Shown here one piece after another: positions 33,405-44,297 of a stretch of DNA of 64,000 nt. This stretch comes from Mixophyes australis (Eukaryota; Chordata; Amphibia; Anura; Limnodynastidae): positions 254,216,228 through 254,280,227 of the forward strand of contig JAVHZZ010000004.1 of assembly GCA_036250195.1 (NCBI GenBank). The letters are read 5' to 3'. The position numbers were made by a program, and so were the translations under genes. Under the pieces are notes generated by a model. The model saw only the letters and a program-made list of their open reading frames with translations. It did not search any database and was not told the origin of the DNA. Position 1 is the first letter of the stretch. Each line of letters starts with the position of its first letter.

Positions 33405-34389
33405 GGGCCTGATTAATTACGGCATGCAAAACTAATGTAAGTTGCGGTTTTTTTCAAATGCACATAATGCAGGCATATGCATGTCCGTATTCAACTACAA
33501 GCTGATTTAAAAAAATGCCCCTTGTTGAATACGGGTCTAGGTGGGATCTGTTCTGACAGACACAATACACTGCAGGATTAGTCCGATACATATGTGGCCT
33601 AGTGGTTAGCACTTCTGCCTCACAGCACTGGGGTCATGAGTTCAATTCCCGACCATGGCGTTATCTGTGTGGAGTTTGTATGTTCTCCCTGTGTTTGCGT
33701 GGGTTTCTCTGGGCGTTCCGGTTTCCTCCCACACTCCAAAAAACATACTGCTAGGTTAATTGGCTGCTATCAAAAATTGACCCTAGTCTCTGTCTGTCTC
33801 CCTCTTTGTCTGTCTGTGTCTAAGTGAGTGTGTGTTTATATTAGGGAATTTAGACTGTAAGCTCCAATGGGGCAGGGACTGATGTGAATGAGTTCTCTGT
33901 ACAGCGCTGCAAAATTAGTGGCGCTATATAAATAAATGATGATGATGATGATAAAGTCCCAAAAGAACTCACAGAAAGAAAAAGTATTCAATTATTGTCA
34001 CCTTATTATTGATGTAGTCAGTAATGAAAAAAACATTTTTTGAAAAAAAAAAATGCATACTTAAAGTTGTTCCTGATTGCAAACACATGTTCTAGTATAC
34101 ACATGCTACTGTCACCCCTAGTAATCAGCAATTATACCCGACGTGCAACTTGTGTGAGTAATGCGACAGAAAAATTGAGATGACACACACTTACTGTACA
34201 TTGACTACATGCATACTCCCATTCCCCTCCACATTCCACCCTTGAAGTCATAGGTTGTAGTAAGGGTTCTTTGTACTTGAAGTTGAATTGCATGTTGCTG
34301 CGTTTTCTAGAGTATTATCAGGTTCTGGAAATGCGCAGAACTATTTTATGCCAAATATCGACATGTACATTCCTTAATGAATCAGGCCC
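33405..34389. mobile_element. MITE with GGCCTGATT(A/C)ATTA ends, interrupted by a SINE
   Basis: It begins GGGCCTGATTAATTA and ends, reading inwards on the other strand, GGGCCTGATTCATTAAGG. Flanking 'ctgtg' on both sides could be a target duplication if the TIR starts GGCC. There is no coding frame. The SINE at about 33590-33952 accounts for a third of its length. Confidence 0.7.
33590..33952 (+). mobile_element. tRNA-derived SINE with L2-type tail
   Basis: The head has pol III promoter boxes: A box 'tggcctagtgg' and B box 'gagttcaattccc', about 35 bp apart. The central domain ('gtgtggagtttgtatgttct' ... 'ggtttcctcccacactccaa') is a conserved core seen in vertebrate SINEs. The tail ('gactgtaagctccaatgggg' ... 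'gcgctatataaataaatgat' plus (GAT)n) matches the L2 3' ends in this window, which suggests mobilisation by L2 RT. It is not a functional tRNA gene. Confidence 0.85.
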
Positions 34390-34817
34390 TGTGTGTATGT
34401 AAATGCATCCAGACACATATGGTATGGTATTTTTGCCATTCATTTCAATAACCCATTCACTTAAGTGGGATTTTCAGAGCATAGACATACCATTGAAATG
34501 AATGGATTATTGAAATGTATGCCATATTCTCTGCTGTAGTATAATTCTGTAATTTTTTTTATGAATTCAACCCCCAAAAATCCATTACCAGCACTCACAC
34601 TACACAACCTGGGCTGATTCTCACTAAACCAAGGAATCGAGTGTGAGCATAAAAAGTGACTCCCTCTCAAAGATTATCAGCCCCACACTGAAAGTATTGG
34701 GCTTGTTTGAACATCAGTGGGCTGTGGGTACTGAGGTGATGAAAAAAATCAGAATCCCTGGAGTGCAATTTTGCCAAATATTATGTTCTTTTAATCTAAT
34801 GGGAAATGCCTTTTATT
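34390..34817. other. Unassigned sequence
   Basis: This contains a small imperfect inverted repeat around 34436-34520 (cattcatttcaataa facing ttattgaaatg). Nothing else was recognised. Confidence 0.55.
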
Positions 34818-37395
34818 TTTAATCATCATCATTGTTTATTTGTATGGCACCACAAACCTCAGCAGTGGCAGACAAGCAGAATGACAAATCATAGAAAATA
34901 TAAAGCATACATAAACAAAAGAAAAAGTACATACTAGATTAATGAACAAGGTGCTATCATGATACAAATGGCCTTAATTGTGAGAGCTTACAATGTAGAA
35001 GGAGGAGGCAATGTTGAGACCATAGGAGCTATTGAAGCTCAGAGTGGAGATAGAACTGAAGCTGAACTAGTATGAGGTGGGAAAAGGATAGGCTATAGTG
35101 AAGAGCTGGATTTTGAGATGGTGCTTGAAATATTAAAGATGAAAGTTTGGTCAGGTGGGGTAGGGAATTCCATAAATGGGGAGCAGCACAGGAGAAGCCT
35201 TTGGTGGTTGGATTGAGAGGTATTAAACAAGAGGAGTCGAGGACCAGGTCAGAGGCAGAATTAACAAGGCGAGAACAAGTGTATCTCATAGCGAGGTCAG
35301 ATATGTATGAGGAGAAGAGGTTGGTAAGCTGCTTAAAGGTGAGGGTGAGTAGTTATAACTGAATTGTGGAGCCTGTGTAAATTTCCAGAGTAACACAGCA
35401 GATGTGAAGTGGTGTGAGATGAAAATCACAGCATTTAGGGTAGATTGTAAAGACAGGTGAGGGAATAGTAAGATAACAGAATGCTACAGAAATCACAGTA
35501 GGCATTAATTAGAGAATGGATAAGGTTTTGGTAGCATCCAAAGGGGCAAAGGTGCATATTCTGACAATGTTTCAAAGGAGGCAGTGACATAAAAGTGTTA
35601 AGGACTAGATGTTTGGAGTAAAGCTGAGGGTGGAGTTGAATATGACACTAAGGCGGTGGGTATGGGGAAATGAGGTAAGTGTGATGTAGTCACCTGCAAG
35701 GCCGCCAAGAGGAATTTCAGCCCCTGGTATAGCAACTTCTTTAGGCCTACTCTATGGCTGGTGAAGGGGGTGTGACCACACCATGTTAGTGGCTCCCCCA
35801 ACTACATAGACAGGCCTGGCCCCCCGGTATATTGCACCTGCTCACCCACCACTGGTCACATGTGAGGCAGGCTAGAAGGGGGGGTGTAACGACACAAAGA
35901 GAAGGGAAGATGATGAGCTCAGTTTTGGACAAGTTGAGCTTTAGGTTTTGGGACATCAAAGTAGAGATGGCAGAGAGTCAGTTAAACACTCAGGATAAAA
36001 AAGAAGGAAAGAGGTCATGGGAAGAAAGGTGTATTTAGATGTCATCTGCATAGAGGGGGTAATGGAGGCATAAGGAACATATTAATTCACCAGGAATAAA
36101 GAGAGAACAGCAGAGGGCTAATTAGAGAGTGTTGAAGCTCTTCAACCAATAGACAGCATGGAGGGAAGGATCTGTCAGAATGGAGCATTTAGAAAGGAAG
36201 TCAATCATAAGAAAACCATCCAACAAAGGCCAAGGAAGTGAAGGGTGTTTAAGTGAAGAGAGTTGTCATCTGTATTTAAAATGGAAATGTCAAGGAGGAT
36301 GAATAAGAAGAAGTGAACCTTGATTTAGCCAGTAATTGTTGGTCACATTAAGTGAGGGCAGTCTGAGTGGAATGTAGAGGGCGGGAGCCTGGTTGCTGGA
36401 AAACAAGGAAGGAGTCAGTGAAGAGAAAGTGTGTCAGGCAGTTGTGCACAAACTGCTCAACTAGTTTGGGAACAAATGGGAGAAGAGAAATGGGATAAGA
36501 GTTGGAGAGAAAAGTAGGATTGAGTGATAGTTTCTTGAGGATAGGAAAGATAAGCACCTATTTGCAGATAAAAGGGGAAGTGACAGTGAAGAAGGACAGG
36601 CTGAGAGGCACGAGGAAGAAAGAAGTGTGAATACATTATCCTCAGTAATAGAAGAAACAGAACTGAGCATGGAAATAGGAGTAAAAGGTGGGTGTGATGT
36701 GCTTGATTTTGTGAGAGATTTCTTGATGAATGGAGTCAATTTTGCCTTTGAAGTAGGTGGCAAAATTGTGAGCAGTGAGGAAAGAAATCGGATAGGGTTG
36801 GGCAGAGAAGTCAGTTGAAAGTGGCAAAAACACAATGAGGATTTGTCACCTAGTTGTATATTAGGGACTTAAATTAGATTTGTTTTTTGGTGACAGAGAG
36901 GATGGTAAAGGAATTTGTAATGGAGGAAGTTAGCATTTAACTGAAATTTTCTTCATTGGTTCTCAGTGGTGCAGGAGCACTTTTGCAGGTGGCAGGTCTA
37001 CTTGAAATGCCAGATTTGGCGTTTGGATGCTCAGAGACAATGTGTGGTGGCTGGCTTGACAAATTCTGCAAAGAACGTAGTGTTGTAAAAAGAGACTCCA
37101 GCATAATTGTAGTGCAGTGTATAAATAGATAAGAGAAGTGGTTCAAGGAATGCAGAGAAGTGAAAAAGTCAGGCAGCAAAGTTATCAAGGAATTTGGAGG
37201 GACGATAAGTAAGGTGGAGCAAAGGGAAGAGATAGATAGTATGCACTTCAGAGGAGAGGAGGGTTCTTGGGAATGACACTGAAGTTGCAGCCAGGGAAAG
37301 TAAGAAGTTTACTCCACCACCTTGTTGGTTGCCAGGTAGAGGAGTATAGGTGGAAGTGAGTTCCAGGGACTCTCTGCTTTGACCACACATAAGAG
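34818..37395 (-). pseudogene. L2-like LINE relic, 2.6 kb
   Basis: On the minus strand there are, in order, an endonuclease-RT linker remnant (37390 down to about 36600), RT start blocks (frame 36348-36557: 'PILKKLSLNPTFLSNSYPISLLPFVPKLVE', 'RPLHSTQTALT'), a decayed palm region, and the C-terminal block (35029-35289: 'AAPHLWNSLPHLTKLSSLIFQAPSQ'), followed by UTR and an (ATC)n tail at 34821. These are the standard L2/CR1-group landmarks. Multiple stops and frameshifts show an old copy. A GC-rich insertion-like patch at 35690-35890 interrupts the homology and was not identified. Confidence 0.75.
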
Positions 37396-39338
37396 ATTAA
37401 CTAAATGTCAATTGATATGGGGAAAAACAATTACCAGTATTGTGCAACTACATTGATGTTTGTGGACTAGTTCCATAACTCATTCATTTCAACACAGTTT
37501 CTATTTTCTATAGTGTACATCTCCTTTAAAATTAATAGGCTATAGGAAAGAGTGGGCAATAGAAATCAATGGAAAAAGTACAGCACAACCATGGTTAATA
37601 CATCACTTGTGTAAACCACAAGTTAGTATGTACGCAATGTAGTCCCATAGAGATTAGGGGCCTCCTTCAAGTTAATTTACATGCTTTGAATGCACTGAAA
37701 TGGAATAAGCACCATCCAAATAAATATGCAGGTGGAAGCAAGAGTAAACACAAATGTGTTTGGAAGCACTGAATACTAACGGTTTTATCTTAACACTTGG
37801 TCACATGCTTTACATTTGTGTAAAATATGCAAATCAGACACAGCATTTAAACACCAGTAGGTAACTGACCTCACAAGTGTACAGCTCTACAGAATATTGC
37901 CAAGTCCTAACATCAATTGACAGTAAGATAATAATATCCTTGCAGGGCATCTCACACCAAAAAAACAATCTTTACTTGCACCACTCCTAAACTTCCGTAG
38001 TTCTCAAGGTAACTTTATTCCTGAATATACTTGAACTACTGAGGACATTCAAATATATTTCCTTTGTCTTGGAAAATTTGGAACTCTAGTACATTTTTTT
38101 GACTGAAGGTCATCACCGGGGATAATTGTGTCCATGGCACCTGAGCTGTCTGTAGGGTAGAAAATACAGAAACTACCGCTAAGCAACATTTGTAGCCCCA
38201 TTTGGCAGCTTGAAGGATATATATTTCTCTATTGGATAAATTAGCCTGACACAAGCTACCTGCCATGAATAACACCAGCAGCTACTAGTGATAATAAATG
38301 TATTTTTGCGGCACTGTAAAAAGTGACAAGCTATGGAGGCTGAGGGTGAAAGGATGCAATTATAATAGCTGTAGGTTCTAACAATAAAACCATCAGACTT
38401 TTATGCATACAAAATAGATAACAACTATAGGGTTCATGTAGAGTTGGACACATTTGCACCCTGAATGTAAGCAGGAAAAGACACATGCATGAAAAAGCTC
38501 CTTTGCTTGCATATGCTCAGTCGGACACATCTCAAAATGCATCGAGCTGTGCATCACTACTATATACGCCAGGTTTACATCAGGAGTAACAGGTGTGTAC
38601 ACTTACATCTTATAATAGCTTAGGAATAGCATAGAGATGCTGTAAAGATGTATATTGACAATTTTAGTAGTAAATGCTAAAATTGCATTATCCTATTTGT
38701 ACATAATGAAGCTCACGATCCTTCCCCTGAGGCTCCCAGCACTGTTCTCCCGATCTGAATTATTCTCTTCTTACCAGACACTCACTCTGCAGGAAAAGGC
38801 TGGTGATAAAGTGCGGAGCTATTGGCATGTGTGGTCTTACCTTTGTATCTTTGACGAAGTGCCACCACCTGAATCTTTACTGTTACTTGAAGAATGCAGA
38901 AAGAATTCTCCTACCAGGGGTCGACCAGGGAGACCCCTTGTACCTATTATCAAGCTTACTTATAGAACCAAACGCACAGGCAACACTTTATAAAAACCAC
39001 CACTGCACATTTATTAAAGGAATGATAAGGATAATGGTGGATTGGTAGTAAACTGACAAAAGACAATTGTAAATATGCTGTAAATAGTTTGTAAATAATA
39101 CAGATTGCAAATAATAATAAAAATGGCAATCACAACAACTGAATGGGATTATTAGTTTCATGGTTCTCTATCTCAAACAAAATGGCACCTCTCAAAAATC
39201 CTGGCAGTCCAATCTACAGGCAAATCATAAATATCTAATTATAGTCCTAACTAAACAAGTTCAATACAATCTTATCTAAGCAATGGTAATAGTTGGTACT
39301 GTTGGTGCACCTAATAATCAGTAACCTGGGTTACATAT
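37396..39338. other. Unassigned sequence
   Basis: No clear element. A short frame at 38803-39048 contains 'GVDQGDPLYLLSSLLIEPNAQ', faintly like the QGDPLS motif of an L1/Tx1-type RT, but nothing around it supports this. AT-rich flanks. Confidence 0.5.
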
Positions 39339-40167
39339 TGTGGAACTCGAATAATTGGGTGTAGTTGTTTCAATTAATAACCATCGATTTAATTTAACTA
39401 TGTGAAAATATGCGAATAGCACGCTACAGCGTGGAAGTGCGTATTTAGCAATATCACATGCGAACACTTCTGCATACACTTACACTCACACATTCACTTG
39501 TGAATAGTTAACCTTAATAAAGTTCCAACACACAGTCTTTTATAATCGAGTGTAATAGATTTAATAGTTTAATACAATAATGTTAAAACTACTTTGTTGA
39601 TATCTAAGGTTCAGGATATAGGAAACATATCATGTTTAGTGTCATTCTAACCCACTTTTCACCATCAGATATCCGCTACGATTGGCTTAACGGTCGCATC
39701 TTGTGTATGCAAGTTATGGATGATAGAGGAATAATGATAAGAATGATATTGTGTGTGTAATGCAAATAGACCAGTTAAACCAGCTTTTTCGAGAGAAGAC
39801 ACATATGCAGCTGTTGGAGAGTTGACCCCCACCTTTGGAGCGCATTGTTTGAACCGACCTATGACCTGCATTATACTGGACTGACCTGAAGCCTGAATCT
39901 ATGGAAACATGCCAAGACATCACTACTGGTTTTTTTTATGCATTACAAACTATATATAAACCAGGCTCTGGGACCACTATACAGTCTACTTGATCACAGA
40001 CTTCAGGATTGAATGACTGTATCCTGGATCCAGAGCACTTGCGTATGTATCGGCTGCACTTTATTTATTGAATTGTTATTTGTTGCATCTGGCTATTAAA
40101 TCTCTTTGTGCATTGGAACTACACAAATCGCAGTGGACAATTTTCATTGATAGCGACTAGACGAACA
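39339..40167 (+). repeat. Solo LTR of the endogenous retrovirus family
   Basis: It aligns along its length with the reverse complement of the proviral LTR at 60875-61697: start 'tggaact', 'tgacccccacctttgga', 'cttcagga(t/c)tgaatgactg', 'ctggatccagag', and end 'tagcgac...gaaca'. A TATA box (TATATAAA, 39953-39960) and an ATTAAA polyadenylation signal (about 40096) are in the expected places. No clear target duplication was found, and the left end could start at 39339 or 39341. Confidence 0.8.
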
Positions 40168-40276
40168 TAAAAATATGCTGGAATTGTAAAGTAAATGTGA
40201 CTTCTAAATGTCCACTTTGTTATTCTTAACCAAGATTAATACCTTGATTTGAGCACAGTCTCTAATGAATGTCGAT

Positions 40277-40280
<4 letters not shown>

Positions 40281-40325
<45 letters not shown>

Positions 40326-40349
40326 TATAAATATATATATATATATATT
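40281..40349. repeat. (AT)n microsatellite
   Basis: About 65 bp of nearly pure alternating AT immediately left of hAT-D. Confidence 0.95.
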
Positions 40350-40633
40350 TATATCAGAGCAGCTCACTGACCACAGTGAAGTGGTTTTGGTTTTGAATCT
40401 GGATTAGCTTCGTGTTTTGGTTTTGGCAAAACCACCCTCGTGTGTTTTGGTTTTGGCTTTGGATCTGTATTTTTTTTAAAAAATTGCTAAAATATGCTAA
40501 AATCACATAATTTTGCACTTGTTTTGATCCTACATTATTATTAACCTCACTAACACTAATTTTAAGTCATTTTCAGTCAATTTTGACTAGCTCACAGGTC
40601 ACAATATTATTTTCATACACTTTCAAATAAAGA

Positions 40634-42420
40634 TTGCAGCACTTCTTGCCAGTGATAAGAAGAAGACCATTGTCATGCCTGGGCATAAGACCAAAAATCC
40701 ACCTCCTATGTGTGCAATTATTTTTACACAAATCCAACAGTTGTCTAGCCATTTGTAGCATTTGTAAAGCCACACTCAGTAGAGGTAGGGACCTTAACCA
40801 TAAAGGATCCTCATCCATGTTACGGCATTTGAAGCGAGATCATGGAAAGCTGTTAGGAAAAGAAGCAAAAAGCAGTCCAACATCATTTACCTCCCTTCTC
40901 TCATCTAGATCCCAGCACCTGCAATCTATACCCCCAACACCTTCATCATCAATATCCTCACAAGTGATGGGAGTTAGTCCTGAATCCAAGTTGCTAAGGC
41001 TAGATGACTCCTCCACTAACCATGATTTCTCTGAAGAATTATTGAGCGCTAGTCCCGCTGCTGCTGCTGCTGGGGGTGGATCTTCAACCCAGAAGAATAC
41101 TACTAGTAGTTTACAACAATTGACTGTTAAACAATCCTTTGCTAGAGGAAGAAAGTAAGAAAGCTGTCACCCAGTCGCAAAGTGGATCACAGACACCATG
41201 GGGACTATGCTAGTGTTACATCTGCATCCAATATCCACTATTAATGCAGCTGGTTTTAGACAGTTACTTGAGGTCATCTGTCCCTATTACCAAATTCTAT
41301 CACGACACCATTTTACTAGAAAAGCTATTCCTCACCTCTACTAGAAAGTTCGCAAAAATGTAATTATTGGGCTACAAAATGCCATTCTACCCACTGTACA
41401 CTTAATCACAGATATGGGGACAAGCAGAACTGGGCAAACTAAAGATTATATGACTGTGACAGCCCAATGGGTTGGTGATTCGCCTTCACCAGCAGGAACA
41501 GCAGCAGCATGTACCCAAGTATGTCACATTTTTCAGAAGTAGGCTATTCTGTGTTTCAGCGGCTTCACTAAGAGGCATAGCGCTGACAATTTGGTACAAA
41601 AACTAAGGGATGTCAATGAAACATGGCTAAGGCTGCTTGGACTCTCCTGAGGATATGTGATTTCTGAAAATGCAACCAATATTGTTAGAGGATTACAATG
41701 GGTGGAATTCCATCTCATTTCCTGTTTTGCTCACACAATCAACTTAGTGTTACAGAACTTGTAAAAAATGACAATGACATGCAGGAGAAGCTGTCTGTGT
41801 CCTGAAAAATTTAGGGTCATTTTTGGGATTCTGCAACAGCATGTAGGAGAATGTAGCAGCTGCAAGAAGACTAGAATTTGAGGGGAAATGTACTTTAGTC
41901 CAGCAAAGTAGTCACCTGTGAAGAGAGTGCAGACACGGTTAGTTTGAGTCAAGTGATTGCCTTATTTATACTTTTTGAGAAGCAGCTAGAGAAATTGAAG
42001 GATGAAATTAAACTAAGCAAATCTGCTAACTATATTGTAATTGTAGATCTAGGACTTAATTCGCTTCGCCAGGATACAAGAGCTATCAACATCTTGTTTC
42101 CTCCATCAGTTTCTCTGGCAACTGCTTCTCGGAAAAAACTTAGCTTTCCCAAGACACCCAGTGGTGATGCAGATGAGTCAGCACAACATTTTGACATTTG
42201 CTCTGCTCTAAAAGAATTGCCCAAAAATCGTGACAGCTCTGCCATAAAATGAACTACAAATTCCATGAGCAAGGCCATTATCTGCAATTACATCAAAGTA
42301 CAAAGACTTCTGTGATGGTGAATTCCAGCAGGGATGAATTAGTATTGTTTGAGGAAGATGTACACAATGATGAGGGTGAATATGATGACAGTGTAGATTG
42401 CAGGTGCTGAAATCTAGCTA
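40634..42420 (+). pseudogene. hAT-D transposase pseudogene
   Basis: An open start (40634-41158, 174 aa) covers the BED finger (CSICKATLSRGRDLNHKGSS, RHLKRDH) and the Ser-rich linker to QQLTVKQSFARG. Homology to hAT-B continues through LRPIST-, DMWTS- and SDNANN-like regions with many stops. Near 41.88-41.93 kb the RWNST region is deleted. Near 42.25 kb the sequence jumps to the last codons ('KMNYKFHEQG'), so the SERVFS dimerisation segment is gone. The N-terminal basic and acidic regions before the BED finger are also missing: the gene is fused to a 3'-end-derived segment at about 40.63 kb. It cannot encode an active enzyme. Confidence 0.85.
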
Positions 42421-42839
42421 AGAGAAGGGAGCTACCTGATACTGGTATACCTGGTAATATTTTGGGTAGAATGGTATCTTGGCAATTTTATGCTTTTCTA
42501 CGGTAAACTTTCACCTTTTTTATAGAGGTTTTATTTTCTTTATAAAGGTACAAGCTTTTTTATTTACATTTTTGCTTCCCTGACGTAAAACCACTATGCA
42601 CTTGAACATAGGCTTTAGCACACGAGGTAGAGGGATTAGTATCATCATGACTGAGACTGTTTCTGTATGAGCTATGGCACAATATAATGTCACTGAAGAC
42701 TTTGAAAAACACTGACAGCCCAATTATTGCAATTTCTGTTTCAGCAGTGATCACTGCCACCTCTCCTGTTTCTGAGTGTGCTATGGTACAGTAAAATGTA
42801 ACTGCAGATTTAGACCAAGCCAGCCAGCTCTATAATTTC

Positions 42840-43990
42840 TGTTTCAGGAATGATTCTTAGCAATGGAGCACTCCTCTTTTTCTGTTACCTATATAAGGCA
42901 GTAAAATTTGCCTGCAAATTCAGAAGACAAGCCTGCTAGCCCTCCTATTTGTATTTCAGCAATGACTCTTAGCAATGGAGCAATCCTCTTTGTCTGTTAC
43001 CTATATAACGCAGTAGAATTTGCTTGCAAATTCAGAAGACAAGCCTGCTAGCCCTCCTATTTGTATTTCAGCAATGACTCTTAGCAATGGAGCAATCCTC
43101 TTTTTCTGTTACCTATATAAGGCAGTAAAATTTGCCTGCAAATTCAGAAGACAAGCCTGCTAGCCCTCCTATTTGTATTTCAGCAATGACTCTTAGCAAT
43201 GGAGCAATCCTCTTTGTCTGTTACCTATATAACGCAGTAGAATTTGCTTGCAAATTCAGAAGACAAGCCTGCTAGCCCTCCTATTTGTATTTCAGCAATG
43301 ACTCTTAGCAATGGAGCAATCCTCTTTGTCTGTTACCTATATAACGCAGTAGAATTTGCTTGCAAATTCAGAAGACAAGCCTGCTAGCCCTCCTATTTGT
43401 ATTTCAGCAATGACTCTTAGCAATGGAGCAACGGAGCTCTTGTCTTTGGGTGTATATAAAACCCTACACTTTTTGGTGCAAATTCAGAAGAAAAGCCTGC
43501 AAGGACTAGTATTTGTATTTCAGTAATGACAATTAGCAATGGAGCAATGGCGCTCTTGTCTTTGGGTGTATATAACACCGTACACTTTTTGGTGCAAATT
43601 CAGAAGAAAAACAAGCAAGGACTAGTATTTGTATTTTAGCAATGACAATTAGCAATGGAGCTCTTATCTTTGGGTGTATATAACACCCTACATTATTTGG
43701 TGCAAATACAGAAGAAAAGCCTGCAATGACTAGTATTTTTATTTCAGCAATGACAATTAGCAATGCAGCTTTCCTTTTTGTGTTACCTATATAACACTGT
43801 AGAATTTTACTGCAGAATTACGCCAACCCTGACACACTAGTTTTTTTATTTTTATGCAATGAGAATTAACATCGCAGCTCTCCATTTTGTGTGTTACCTA
43901 TATAACACAGTAGAATTGGACTGCAGAATTATACCAACCCTGCCAGCAGCACTAGTATTTGTATTTTTCTGCAATGAGATTTAACACTGG
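42840..43990. repeat. 112-bp tandem array in hAT-D
   Basis: 'agcaatgactcttagcaatg' recurs at 112-bp spacing (aatgac at 42961, 43073 and 43185, and onward), first in near-identical units, then in progressively diverged ones to about 43990. The unit is unrelated to the arrays of hAT-B and hAT-C. It lies next to the 5'-type end, as in the other copies. Confidence 0.9.
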
Positions 43991-44149
43991 AGCTTTGGAG
44001 CTCTCCTGAATGTCACTGATTACTTTCTTTAACACTGCTACCACCCTCCTCTTTCAATTCGCTAACTTTGTCTGCCCAACTGCTCTACTCTCTATGCTAC
44101 CCCTTCTGTATCCCTCTCTCAAATGGCACTAGATCGCCGTGGAGGGCAG

Positions 44150-44200
44150 TATTTATAGATTCCAAAACTCGCGAGATCCGACGACGTCACAACAACATTT
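44150..44200 (-). promoter_or_regulatory. hAT-D putative core promoter, minus strand
   Basis: On the minus strand the box GACGTCGTCGGATCTCGCGAG (about 44170-44190) is followed by TATAAATA (44150-44157) and 'ctgccctccac'. It mirrors hAT-B 23906-23955. Here it points into the array and then into the antisense strand of the inverted transposase. The box is bracketed by 'agattccaaaa' and 'ttttggaatct'. Confidence 0.55.
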
Positions 44201-44297
44201 TGCCTTATTTTGGAATCTGAAAAAGCGCGAAAGTACCGAGCCCACTAAGTTCGGGTGTGTTCGATCCTGAGCATCTCTAATATGGTGTTTCATATGT

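Larger units (their letters stand above)
40355..44279. mobile_element. hAT-D: hAT element with its transposase inverted relative to its ends
   Basis: The left end (CAGAGCAGCTCACTGACC, then GTTTTGG repeats) is homologous to the 3' ends of hAT-B and hAT-C. The right end (CTCGCGAGATCCGACGACGTC ... CATCTCTA) is homologous to their 5' ends. A normal copy in this layout would carry its gene on the minus strand, but the transposase lies on the plus strand (40634-42420). The array (42.84-43.99 kb) and promoter-like box stay at the right, 5'-type end. The element is dead: the gene has stops and two deletions. No clean 8-bp duplication was found because the left flank is a microsatellite. Confidence 0.8.

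Noticed and set aside
33590..33665. Functional tRNA gene
   Set aside because: A and B boxes are present but no cloverleaf is evident, and the sequence continues into a SINE core and an L2-type tail.
38803..39048. L1/Tx1-type RT fragment (QGDPL motif)
   Set aside because: One short motif only. Neighbouring RT blocks are missing in all frames.
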